DNA from: Prasinococcaceae sp. CCMP 1430
Lineage: Eukaryota > Prasinodermophyta > Palmophyllophyceae > Prasinococcales > Prasinococcaceae
Reading direction: 5' to 3'
Length of the DNA: 18,447 nt
Assembly (NCBI GenBank): GCA_013416795.1
Contig: RQSC01000029.1
Location: 291,248-309,694, forward strand
How positions within the stretch are numbered: position 1 is the first letter of the stretch; every line of letters starts with the position of its first letter. Shown here piece by piece: positions 8,107 through 16,515 of this stretch. A program made the position numbers and the translations under genes. The notes below the pieces were generated by a model. It was not told where the DNA came from and ran no database searches. It was given only the letters and a program-made list of their open reading frames with translations.

Positions 8107-8862
8107 ATGGGTTGCGCGTCGAGTAAGGGCACGGGGGGGGCGTCGGCGCCAAGGATTGTCGGCGCGGCCGGCAGCGCGGCGGGGGCCGCGAGCGCGGCCG
8201 GTGTCGACGCGAAGAATCTGCGCGTGAAGCTCGTGCTGCTTGGCGACAGCGGGGTCGGCAAGAGTTGCATCGTGCTGCGATTCGTTCACGGGCAGTTCGA
8301 CCCCAGCAGCAAGGTCACAGTGGGCGCGGCATTTCTCTCACAGGTGCGCTCGCGCGCCTTGGCTGCGCGGTCCCTGCTGCGGGCCTGAGCGCCGCGCCTT
8401 GCCCGCGCGCCTTTTCTTTTCGCGCGGGCTGCAGTTGACGCAAATGGCTCCGCGCACGTGCGGCTGGGTGCCCCTCAGACGGTCGCTCTCGCCGACTCCA
8501 CCTCGGTGAAGTTCGAGATCTGGGATACAGCCGGCCAGGAGCGCTATGCATCGCTCGCGCCGCTGTATTACCGCGGTGCGAGCGCTGCTGCTGTCGTGTT
8601 CGACATCACCGACGTCGAGACGCTCAAGAAGGCCAAGTTCTGGGTCAAGGAGCTGCAAAAGCACGCGAGCGCGACCATGACCATCGCGCTGGTCGGCAAC
8701 AAGAGCGACCTGGAGGAGCAGAGGGAGGTAACACGGGAGGAGGCCGAGGAGTACGTCGCTGAGGTGGGCGAGGGCATGTTCTACATGGAGACCAGTGCTA
8801 AGACGGCGTCCAACGTCAACGAGCTCTTTGCCGCCATCGCCGAGAATCTCTCGAAGGCGTGA
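8107..8862 (+). CDS. ARA6/RABF1-type Rab5 small GTPase, two exons
   Basis: Joining 8107-8343 to 8479-8862 gives 206 residues. The start at 8107 gives MGCASSK, a myristoylation and palmitoylation signal (Gly2, Cys3). The motif [20 protein letters not shown] follows, with the P-loop at 46-53 carrying Gly at the position where ordinary Rab5 has Ala. Switch I has T71 in TVGAAFLSQ. Switch II has WDTAGQE (94-100) and then [11 protein letters not shown], a Rab5-class signature. NKSD is at 153-156 and SAK at 185-187. The protein ends NLSKA with no C-terminal cysteines, so prenylation is not possible. N-terminal acylation with loss of the C-terminal cysteines defines the ARA6 subgroup, which in plants acts between endosomes and the plasma membrane. 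The GTPase machinery looks complete. The gene runs with katG (250-base gap) and ends 86 bases from the convergent CAP-G2 gene. Subgroup assignment is strong from sequence; the pathway role is by analogy. Confidence 0.95.
8344..8478 (+). other. Spliceosomal intron of the Rab gene (135 bases)
   Basis: The donor is CAG/GTGCGC at 8343/8344 and the acceptor CCCCTCAG ends at 8478. It is phase 0 and joins FLSQ to TVAL exactly as in Rab5 proteins. An in-frame TGA at 8386-8388 would otherwise end the protein, so splicing is required. Confidence 0.93.
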
Positions 8863-8948
8863 GCGAGGAAGCGAGGTGTAAGCAACGCCCGCGCAGGGCG
8901 GGTGCAAAACGCGTGTACGTTATCATATCCATATCTCTACGTGTCTGT

Positions 8949-11861
8949 TCACGAGGCCACCACCTCAACTGCGGCCGACGGGGCCGCGACGGCGGGAGCT
9001 GCATCGGTCGCCTCGCCGTCGGCAGCGCCCGCCTCGGTCTCACCAGCCGCGCGGAGCGCGTGCTTGGCGCAGAGGTGCGCGAGCGCGCCTTGCCAGTCGT
9101 CCTCCCCGACGTCAGCGTCGCCTCCGACTGCCTTGACAGCCGCGGCGAGTTCGGCCGCAGCGGCTGCCGCCGCGATGCTCGACTCGAGCTCGACGTCACC
9201 AACGATGCCGAGAGGCGCGGCGTCGCCCGCGACGGCGAGCACAGCTGCGGCCGCATCCAGGGCGCGATCGAGCGCGGCGCCGCCGCGGCCGCTCTTGCCT
9301 GCATCATCGACTTCAGCGGCGGCAATCGCCGACGCGGCGGCTGTGCATAGCTCCTTCATTGCCTCGGCAGCCTCAGCCGGGTCGCTCACATCGCCAAGCG
9401 CGCAGTGCAGCGCGGTCTTGGCAGCCGCAACCGTCAGGTCGGCTGAGTCCTCGCCCTGCGAGAGCGCGGCGAGCGCGGCGCCGTGCACCGCTTGCCGGAG
9501 TTCGATCGCCACATCGGCGTCATCCAGCAGCTCGTCACGCGTAGCTTTCTGCTGCAAGAGCATCTCAACATAGCGCGCCGCGTCGCATGCCGAGAGCACG
9601 TCCACGCTCTTCCCATCCTCGGCGTCAGACGCCGCCTTCTTCGAGCGCTTGCCACCGCCCTTCTTGGCATGCTTTGTGCCGGCGACCTGGAGGGTCTCGG
9701 TGAGTGCGACGGCCAGGTCGCCCACACCGCCCCAAGAGCACGTCAACTCGAGAATGGCGAGCGCCTCGTCGCGCCACGCCGCGTCAGCGGCAGACGGCGT
9801 GCCCACCTCGGTCGCTTGCGACGAGCGCGCGGGGGCCGGCGTGGACAGCACTCGCCCACAAGCCTTCACGAGGGCTTGCTCTGCAGCGCTCGGCGGCAGC
9901 GCGGCGGCGGTGCGAAGTAGGGCCGCGCGCGACACGGGATCCGTGGCGTGCGGCAGTGCCTTGGCGAGCAGCGCTCCGTCCAGAGAGGATAGCGCGTCGC
10001 GGCAATGCCTACGCGCGGAGGACGCGAGCTCGGCGAGCGCCTCCATCGCGGGTGCGAAGAGCTCAACTGGGAGGCGCACGGAGTTGTCGCCCGCCTCGGC
10101 GGAGGCCTTGGCCTTCTTCTTGCCGCCCTTGGCCTTCTTGGCAGCCTGTTTGGACGCATCAGAGGGGGCATCGCTCGGGCCTTCGGCGAGCAACTCGGCG
10201 AGCAGCGAGAGCGCCTCGCCGACCGCCTCTGGCGTCGCGCCCTTTGCCGGTGCATACTTGCAGAAAGGGGCGGCCGCGGCGGCGTCGCTCTCGAGAAGCG
10301 AAACCAGCCTGAGGGCGGCCTCCGCGGGAGGCTTTGACGGAGGAAGGAACGACGGGACGAGCACTTCCGCGAGCGCCCCAGCGGCGGTGCGATCGGTCTC
10401 GCGCGCCATGCGCGCGAGCAGCTTCTCTGAGGCCACCACCTCCGACGACTTGATGGCACGCACGCCACGCACGGCCTTCAGCACCCCCGCGAAAGCGGCG
10501 CGCGCGCGCGCGTTCGAGTCGGTAAGGAGGTGAGCGCAGCGCGGCAGCGCCTTTTGAAGCACCGGCTGCGCCAGCGGCTGCTCGACGAGAAACGCCAGCC
10601 CCATGGCGACTGCCGCGCGCACGGGCCCGGACGACGCATCGCGCGCGAGCTCGTCGACGAGCGTGGCAAGCAGCGCGCCAGCCGTGGCAGCTGACATCAT
10701 CTCCCAGTAGGTGTCAAGGATGCGGCAGGTGCCTTCGACAGCCGCGACGCGCACGGCGGGGCACTCGTCCTTGAGCGCCTCACTCAGCGCGTTGAACTGC
10801 CGCTGCAGAAGCGCCTCGGCGTCCTCGTGCTTGGCGGAGGGGTCCTGCAGAGGGAAGGCCTCCGCGAGCGCGTGCACGGCGTTGCGACGCACCGCAGCGT
10901 TGGCGGCTGTGAGCGACTTGAAAAGAATGGGCTCCCAGAGCCTGGCCATGAGGGCCTCGACGTCGCGCAGCTTCTTCTTGGAGTGAAAGGCCGACAGCAC
11001 GCGCCGCAGTGACGTCGCCAGCGAGGGCGTGCGCGCATGCAGGCACGCGCGCATGAGATCCTGCACGCGGTTCTCCAGCGCCTTGAGCGACGGTCCGGAG
11101 GCGCCCTTCCACGCGCGGAAGAGGACGTCGCTGTACGCGTCCAGCAGCGACTTGCGGCCGCAGAGGATGTTGTTGCGCACGACCTGCAACAGTTCGTCAA
11201 CCAGCCCGCTGTCCAGGTGGAGCAGCCCCGAAAGGAAGCGGCGCCCGTCCGGCGAGCGCAGGAAGCCGGGCGCGAACATGGTGAGCTGGAGGAGGTGCCT
11301 AATGGTCGCCGTGCTGGGATCCGCGAAGTCAAAGAGTGCGAGCGCGTCGCGCATCGCGTAGCAGCGCTTGACGTCTGCCGCGCGGCCGACGTCGATCGCG
11401 CGGCCGATGACGTACACCACGGTCTGCGGCACGAGCTCATCGCGCCCCGCCGTGCCGTTCGCCCACCACGCCTCGCAGAGCGACGAGATGGCCTCCTGCA
11501 CTTCGGGCGCCCTCTCCAGGGAGGTCAGCAGGTTGTCGTGCAGCTCCTGTGCGAGCGCGAAGAGCGTCGGGCCGGGCGGTGAGGCCTCTGTCGAGCAGTC
11601 GTAGCCGACCTGCGCCACCAGGGCGCAGAGCAAGAGCTCGTCACGCGCGCGCTTCCCCTCGGCGCTGGGCTCGCCGCCGGCTTCACCCTCGCGCATCTCC
11701 GTGCGCATGTCCGCCGCGGCGCTCTCGGCGCGCGGCGCCAGGGCTGCGTACAGCTCCGCCGCGGCCGCGGACTGCGCCTTTGCGGCCTTTGCAGCCGCTG
11801 CGGCTTTGCGCGTAGCCATCGCCTCGCTCTCCGCCGCGAGCAGCTCCTCGAGCGCGCCCAT
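8949..11861 (-). CDS. NCAPG2: Condensin II complex subunit G2 (CAP-G2)
   Basis: The 970-residue, intronless frame starts at 11861, the first in-frame ATG (the frame stays open to a GTG at 12011). The protein is a HEAT-repeat subunit of condensin II, the nuclear complex with SMC2/SMC4 that compacts and individualises chromosomes. Family landmarks recognised in order are AISSLCEAWW, GRRFLSGLLHLD, LFRAWKGASG, LSAFHSKKKLRDVEALM, EPILFKSL, VHALAEAFPLQDP, GTCRILDTYWEMM (near residues 377-391) and LTDSNARARAAFAGVLKAVRGVRA, then SFLPPSKPP. The C-terminal third is alanine-rich with HEAT-like helices and two lysine-rich patches (KKAKGGKKKAKA and KKGGGKRSKK) that could be nuclear localisation or DNA-contact segments. 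It is shorter than human CAP-G2 (about 1140), mostly in the tail. It shares a divergent promoter region with the NEK10-like gene. Confidence in the family is high; function is by homology. Confidence 0.93.
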   Translation of the reverse strand: MGALEELLAAESEAMATRKAAAAAKAAKAQSAAAAELYAALAPRAESAAADMRTEMREGEAGGEPSAEGKRARDELLLCALVAQVGYDCSTEASPPGPTLFALAQELHDNLLTSLERAPEVQEAISSLCEAWWANGTAGRDELVPQTVVYVIGRAIDVGRAADVKRCYAMRDALALFDFADPSTATIRHLLQLTMFAPGFLRSPDGRRFLSGLLHLDSGLVDELLQVVRNNILCGRKSLLDAYSDVLFRAWKGASGPSLKALENRVQDLMRACLHARTPSLATSLRRVLSAFHSKKKLRDVEALMARLWEPILFKSLTAANAAVRRNAVHALAEAFPLQDPSAKHEDAEALLQRQFNALSEALKDECPAVRVAAVEGTCRILDTYWEMMSAATAGALLATLVDELARDASSGPVRAAVAMGLAFLVEQPLAQPVLQKALPRCAHLLTDSNARARAAFAGVLKAVRGVRAIKSSEVVASEKLLARMARETDRTAAGALAEVLVPSFLPPSKPPAEAALRLVSLLESDAAAAAPFCKYAPAKGATPEAVGEALSLLAELLAEGPSDAPSDASKQAAKKAKGGKKKAKASAEAGDNSVRLPVELFAPAMEALAELASSARRHCRDALSSLDGALLAKALPHATDPVSRAALLRTAAALPPSAAEQALVKACGRVLSTPAPARSSQATEVGTPSAADAAWRDEALAILELTCSWGGVGDLAVALTETLQVAGTKHAKKGGGKRSKKAASDAEDGKSVDVLSACDAARYVEMLLQQKATRDELLDDADVAIELRQAVHGAALAALSQGEDSADLTVAAAKTALHCALGDVSDPAEAAEAMKELCTAAASAIAAAEVDDAGKSGRGGAALDRALDAAAAVLAVAGDAAPLGIVGDVELESSIAAAAAAAELAAAVKAVGGDADVGEDDWQGALAHLCAKHALRAAGETEAGAADGEATDAAPAVAAPSAAVEVVAS

Positions 11862-12315
11862 CGCCGCGCGCGTGCCCGTCGAGGCGCGCAGACAGGGAAC
11901 GGCGAGAGGCCGCCGCTCGACCCTGTCCCTCCCCTCCGCCGCCGGCGGAGCGAAGGAGTGCCCCACGCGCCGAGAGCCTCCCGTGTGGCGCTCCTCCCCC
12001 ACGCCCCTCACACATTGCCCGGCCGGGACCCGCTGGCCGGCCCGCCCGCCCGCAGAGCGCCCGCAGAGCGCACGCGCGCGCGGCGTCGATTTGAATTTAT
12101 CGCGGAATCGCGCTCAAAATGTGCGCATACGAAAGCACTTGCCATCACAAAACACGCGTCCTCAAAACATACGGATCTTGAAAACGCAGCGGCAGCCGCG
12201 CGAAGCGAAACCAACGGGCCGGCCACGCTTCTGCGCGCACAAAAAAAAAAAAGCAACAGAAAAGGAGGGTGATGAAAATTTAACAAACCCTGAAATAATA
12301 CGTACTTAAATCTGC

Positions 12316-12332
12316 CGCGAGGAAACCTCGCG
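12316..12332. repeat. Perfect hairpin palindrome, 7-base arms
   Basis: CGCGAGG, loop AAA, then CCTCGCG. It lies in the AT-rich core of the CAP-G2/NEK10 promoter region, so a regulatory binding site is plausible. Confidence 0.55.
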
Positions 12333-12465
12333 TTGAAACCTCAACCCAACCAGGCCTCGCGCTGCCGGACTCGCGGACTGGCGGTCAAAGTAGTTTAACC
12401 GCAGGTTTAAAAGATGTATAGTGGGCTGCATGGGAGAAGTTTGCGGGGATGAAATATGTTCCCCG

Positions 12466-12489
12466 AGCCCGCGCGGGCCCGCGCGGGCT
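12466..12489. repeat. Perfect 24-base GC palindrome
   Basis: The half-site AGCCCGCGCGGG (12466-12477) is followed without spacer by its exact reverse complement (12478-12489). Each half also contains the internal palindrome CCCGCGCGGG. It lies 184 bases before the NEK10 ATG, probably in its leader or core promoter. Confidence 0.7.
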
Positions 12490-12672
12490 GGCTGACCGCC
12501 GCGGTGCTGCTCCCCCGCCTCTGTGCCGTGGCCGGCTGCCCTCCTCTATGCACGCGCTCGCACAGCCCCCCTCGGCTGCTGCCGCCGGACCGCCGGCCAG
12601 ACCGCGCGCGCACGGCGCGCGGCCCCGGCTCGGCCAACGCGGCGCGGCGGCGAGGCGAGGCGTGGCGTGGGC

Positions 12673-15600
12673 ATGTCCGCTGGCGGTGCTGGCGGAGGCG
12701 GCGAGGGGCGTGGGCTCGCACAGCCGGGCGCGGCGTCCGACGGCGTGAGGCAGGAGGACGACAGTGGTGAGGGGGGGGCTGAAGCGCGACCGCATCAGCA
12801 GGATAGTCAGGCTCAGGCGCAGTCGCGGTCGCAGCCGCAGCCGCGGACGGGCACGCAGCCGCAGACGGGCACGCAGCCGCGACCGCAAGACCATGAACAC
12901 GGGCCGCAGGACCAGCTGCAACCACTCCCAGGGGTGGACGGGGGTGAGGAGGGTGAGCGACGCGAGGTGGACGCGCGGGGTGGGGGCGATGTGGAAAGAA
13001 GCGCGTCGGACGTGTCGCCGCTGCGCGCAGACCCTGGATCCAGTCCAAGTGCAGGGGCGGATGCTCAGCCTCCGCCTCCTGATGGCGACATGAATGCTCT
13101 CGTCGAGTCGCTGCGTGTGCCTTGCGGCGACGCGCGCGTACTGCGCGACGAGGCGCGGCGGCTGGCGGTAGTCGCAGCCGGCGCCGCCACCGAGCACAGA
13201 GGCGAGGGGGGTGGCAGGGACGCGTCCGCATCGGCCTTGGACACAGTCTTTGAGCTGCTCGTCCGCAATCGTCTGATGGATGTCGATGGATGGGAGCACT
13301 CGCTGTCCGCGTCGCATCGCCTCCACGCGCTCCAGTGCGTGCGGCTGCTGCTGCGCGGCGCGCGCGCACAGTCGTACTGTGCGGCGATGGCCAGTGCAGG
13401 TGCTGTCGGGCGCGTGGGCGAGCAGCTCGCACACCTCGCGCGCGACGTCCTCTGGGCGGCGCAGCCGCGCGGCATTCGCTCCGAGCCTCTGGCACGCGAG
13501 ATGATGCATGAGTACGCGTCGGTGGTGAAGAAACTCGCGCTCGTGGGTGGCAGCGAGTGTCGGCGGTTGCTGCTGAGCGGCGGCGTCCACGAGACTCTCG
13601 TTGCCCTGCTGCGCACAAACGATGGCGTGCTGCTGCCATCGGCGCTGGTCGCGCTAATCGCACTCGCCGCGAATCCATCCGCGGACGGCGCCGGCGATGG
13701 CGCTGGCGGCGATGGCGCGCAAGCCCCGGGCGAGGCTGCCGAGGGCAACGAAGATGACCATAAGACGCGCACAGGTGCTGCTGTCCTCGTCGAGGTGGAC
13801 TGTCTGGCAGCAACACTTTCGCTCATTCGTGCGCGTGGTGCGGCGGGCGTCGGGCCATTTGAACAACTCGCAGCCGAGCTCCTGTTACATCTGTGCCGCG
13901 AGCCGCGCGCGCACGAGGATTTCTTGCAGGGCGGGGGCACGGCTATTGTAGTGGGTGCATTACAGGCAGCCGTGAAGACAGCGGAGGCGGTGCACACGGC
14001 ACGCGCAGCAGCAGATAGCGACGGCTCGCGCGCGCACGGCGAGGGCAAAAGCAGAGACAACGCGCGCGCAACCGCTAAAGCGCAGACGACGAACGGCCAG
14101 CGACCGCGTTCCCGGGGGCGGCGCTTCTCAATGTCGGACGTGGAGGCCATCAACTCGCTCTTAGCGACGCTGCTGCGCCTAATCGACGCGCTGGCTGCCG
14201 AGGCGCGCTGCGCGACGAGTCTCGTCAAGGCGGGTGCCGTGCGGGTGCTCGCGAGCATGCTCTCGACCGCAGCATCGCGGCGTGCGGCACTACCTGACGC
14301 GCTCACGCGCCGCACTTGCTGCTCGGCGCTCGCACGTCTGAGCGTAGACGATGAGGGCGCACTGTCCATCGGGAGGGAAAACGGTGTGTACTCGCTCGCC
14401 AGCCTGCTCCTCGAACACGCCAGAGACGGCGCAGTGGGAACGCCGAGCGACGAGGACTCCGTTGCGCCGCACGTCTTTCGCGCGCTACGCTTCGTCTTTG
14501 GGTCGGGCCGCAACCGGCCGGCGTTCAAGCGCCTCTTCCCACCTGAGCTCTTCGCCGCCTTTATCGATGTCGGCCACTATCAGTGGGCGCTCGGGGCGTA
14601 TGTGGTCCTCGCCAGGATGCTTGCAGCGCTCACGGCCCAGCAGCTCGCGGGCGTGGCATCTGGCATTCAGGAGCTCGCTGGGCAGGGCGACCACGGCGAT
14701 GCTGATGAAGGAGGAGGGCGCGACTCCACGGCCGAGGGTGGCGGGGGGAAGACTGGCCGTGGCAGGGACGTGCAAGGCCGGGGTAGCCGCGGCGCTCGCG
14801 TAGTGCGCGGCTACGAAATCCACGAAGTGATTGGCACGGGAGCTTTCGGCGCCGTACATCGCGCGCGGCGCTTCGCGGGCGGCGCTGCAGCGACCGCTGC
14901 CACAGCCGATGCCGACGGTGGCAAGCGGGCGCGCTCACAGTGGGCGGCACTCAAGGTGCTGCCCATGGACAGCACCACGCACTTTGGAGCCACCGCGCCC
15001 GAGCGCGAAGCCAGCTCGCGCGGCATGCTGTCCGAAGTGGCCATCCTCTCCGAACTCGACCATCCGAACATCGTGGCCTTCTACGACTCGTTCGTGGAAG
15101 AGCAGGAGCTCTTTATTGCGATGGAGCTCGTCGATGGCGCCTCCCTCGCGGACTGGCTCACCAGTCTTAAGGAGAAGGGCCAAACGCTTGAAGAGGACGC
15201 CGTCTGGGACATCTTGCTGCAGCTGATGGGTGCGCTGCACTACTTGCATGCCGAACGGCGCATTGTGCACCGCGATCTGTCGACGGCCAACGTGCTAGTT
15301 GAGGCACGCTCGCGGCAAGTGAAGCTTACAGACTTCGGGCTCGCGAGAGTCCGCCGCAAGCAGAACGACCGAGAGTTCTCCGTCATGCAGTCGGTCGTGG
15401 GCACCATGGCGTATTCATGCCCAGAGATCATACAGCACATGCCGTACACAGACAAGGCCGATGTGTGGAGCCTCGGGTGCATACTGTATCAGCTCATGGC
15501 GCTCAGGCCGCCCTTCGAGTGCACCAATCCGCTTGCTTTGGCCATGCGCATTGTCGAGATGGAGTACGACCCCCCGCCTGAGAGATTCAGCCCGGAACTA

Positions 15601-16488
15601 CGGCAGGTGGTCAAGTCGCTGCTGACCGCAGACCCGGACCAACCTCCGAACATTGCGGGCATCTCGGCGCTACCGGGCGTGGCCGAGAGGCTCATGCAGC
15701 GGCTCAGCGCGGCGGAGCGCGAGGCAGTGCGCCTGCGCAATGCGCTCGAGCAGGAAAGTGGGGCGCGCCGGCGGCAGTCGCATATCACCGCAGCCGCTGA
15801 GGCGCGCCGGCGGCTCTCGCTTACTCGCAGCGGTGCGCACGTGGCGCGAAACAACAACAGCGCGTCCGGCGGGGTGCCCACCAGCGGGGATGGCGCCCGC
15901 TCATCTTCCACAGCGCGGCGCACACTGCCGCCTCTTGACCACGCCAGTGGCCCAGACGCGAGCACGGGCGGGGGCATGAGCTCTTCGAGTGGGGAACACC
16001 CAAGGCGGCCGGCCGAGCGTGGCAGGCTTGACGGTGGCAGGCTTGACGGGATGCTGCAGCCCAGGCGCATGCTCGGAGCCTCCGCCCCGATTCGATGGGG
16101 CAGGCGCTCTTTGGAACTTTCCACGCGCGCCGGTGGAGGCTTCGGCCCTGCAGCCATGGTGACGATTCAGCGGCGCAAGCTGCGCCCGCTCGCGGACCCT
16201 ACCGCGCAGCTGCTTGCGACGATGCACAAGCTTCTGCACGTGCAGCAGCTACCGCCACTCCCGGGCAAGCAGCCGCGCCGGCGGCTTGTGGAGCGCTTCG
16301 TGGCGCACCTCTCGCGGCCGGAGACAAGCGCGGGGCAGCTCAAGGCCGAGTTGGCCAACCTAGCGGCGCGTTCGAGAGATGCACTCGACATTGTCGGCGC
16401 AGGCGAGGGCGACCACACCACGTACGAGGAGCTCGCCGCTGCGGTGGAGGCAGAACTGAGACGGGCGGCATTCTACACGAATAGATAA
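12673..16488 (+). CDS. NEK10: NEK10-like protein kinase with ARM repeats
   Basis: The intronless frame encodes 1271 residues from the first in-frame ATG, 12673 (the frame is open back to a GTG at 12523). Residues 1-139 are low-complexity Gln/Pro/Gly, including two identical 16-base copies (12847-12862 and 12865-12880). Armadillo-like helices run from about 217 to 570. Next is a linker diagnostic of NEK10: RNRPAFKRLFPPELF, then FIDVGHY (613-636). The kinase domain is about 714-1005: GTGAFGAV glycine loop, K761 (AALK), HRDLSTAN with D868, DFG at 887-889, and SCPE (P917, E918) in place of APE, as in NEK10. Catalytic residues are intact, so it should be active. A coiled coil follows, then a disordered Ser/Gly-rich stretch, then the NEK10 C-terminal module from about 1166 (QRRKLRPLADPTAQLL, VQQLPPLP, TYEELAAAVEAEL). 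Animal NEK10 supports motile cilia and is reported to phosphorylate both Ser and Tyr; the role here is by homology. Insertions around the beta2-beta3 region lengthen the N-lobe. Confidence 0.92.
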   Translation: MSAGGAGGGGEGRGLAQPGAASDGVRQEDDSGEGGAEARPHQQDSQAQAQSRSQPQPRTGTQPQTGTQPRPQDHEHGPQDQLQPLPGVDGGEEGERREVDARGGGDVERSASDVSPLRADPGSSPSAGADAQPPPPDGDMNALVESLRVPCGDARVLRDEARRLAVVAAGAATEHRGEGGGRDASASALDTVFELLVRNRLMDVDGWEHSLSASHRLHALQCVRLLLRGARAQSYCAAMASAGAVGRVGEQLAHLARDVLWAAQPRGIRSEPLAREMMHEYASVVKKLALVGGSECRRLLLSGGVHETLVALLRTNDGVLLPSALVALIALAANPSADGAGDGAGGDGAQAPGEAAEGNEDDHKTRTGAAVLVEVDCLAATLSLIRARGAAGVGPFEQLAAELLLHLCREPRAHEDFLQGGGTAIVVGALQAAVKTAEAVHTARAAADSDGSRAHGEGKSRDNARATAKAQTTNGQRPRSRGRRFSMSDVEAINSLLATLLRLIDALAAEARCATSLVKAGAVRVLASMLSTAASRRAALPDALTRRTCCSALARLSVDDEGALSIGRENGVYSLASLLLEHARDGAVGTPSDEDSVAPHVFRALRFVFGSGRNRPAFKRLFPPELFAAFIDVGHYQWALGAYVVLARMLAALTAQQLAGVASGIQELAGQGDHGDADEGGGRDSTAEGGGGKTGRGRDVQGRGSRGARVVRGYEIHEVIGTGAFGAVHRARRFAGGAAATAATADADGGKRARSQWAALKVLPMDSTTHFGATAPEREASSRGMLSEVAILSELDHPNIVAFYDSFVEEQELFIAMELVDGASLADWLTSLKEKGQTLEEDAVWDILLQLMGALHYLHAERRIVHRDLSTANVLVEARSRQVKLTDFGLARVRRKQNDREFSVMQSVVGTMAYSCPEIIQHMPYTDKADVWSLGCILYQLMALRPPFECTNPLALAMRIVEMEYDPPPERFSPELRQVVKSLLTADPDQPPNIAGISALPGVAERLMQRLSAAEREAVRLRNALEQESGARRRQSHITAAAEARRRLSLTRSGAHVARNNNSASGGVPTSGDGARSSSTARRTLPPLDHASGPDASTGGGMSSSSGEHPRRPAERGRLDGGRLDGMLQPRRMLGASAPIRWGRRSLELSTRAGGGFGPAAMVTIQRRKLRPLADPTAQLLATMHKLLHVQQLPPLPGKQPRRRLVERFVAHLSRPETSAGQLKAELANLAARSRDALDIVGAGEGDHTTYEELAAAVEAELRRAAFYTNR

Positions 16489-16497
16489 TAGAGTGGG

Positions 16498-16515
16498 GCG
16501 CGCGCGCGCGCGCGC
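16498..16515. repeat. (GC)9 alternating tract between convergent gene ends
   Basis: Eighteen bases of perfect GC alternation begin 10 bases after the NEK10 stop, in the 124-base gap before the SDR gene end. Such tracts can adopt Z-DNA. No terminator or polyadenylation signal could be assigned with confidence. Confidence 0.7.

Larger units (their letters stand above)
11862..12672. promoter_or_regulatory. Divergent promoter region between CAP-G2 and NEK10
   Basis: The 811 bases have no supported gene. The side near CAP-G2 is GC-rich and stop-free in that frame up to 12011, as expected for a leader in this composition. A relatively AT-rich core (about 12090-12450) contains A12 at 12241-12252, AAACCCT at 12285-12291, a 7-base hairpin at 12316-12332 and a near-palindrome TTTAACC-GCA-GGTTTAA at 12394-12410. 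A 24-base perfect palindrome is at 12466-12489. Start sites for both genes probably lie in or beside the AT-rich core. Confidence 0.5.

Noticed and set aside
8344-8388. Rab protein ending prematurely at 8388 (a broken gene)
   Set aside because: A GT-AG intron from 8344 to 8478 restores an exact Rab5 alignment, so this is splicing and not a pseudogene.
5715-8862. katG and Rab as a co-transcribed unit
   Set aside because: They share a strand, but the 250-base gap, a separate TATA-like element and unrelated functions make separate genes more likely in a eukaryote.
11862-12011. Extension of CAP-G2 to 12011
   Set aside because: The extension starts with GTG and has no ATG or family similarity. 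The ATG at 11861 is the first in frame.
12523-12672. Extension of NEK10 back to 12523
   Set aside because: The extension starts with GTG and is low-complexity. The first in-frame ATG is 12673.
13065-14528. Long minus-strand open frames opposite NEK10 (also 12407-13816 and 12385-13590)
   Set aside because: They mirror GC-biased codons of a gene identified with confidence on the plus strand and show only low-complexity Arg/Ala/Ser/Pro sequence.
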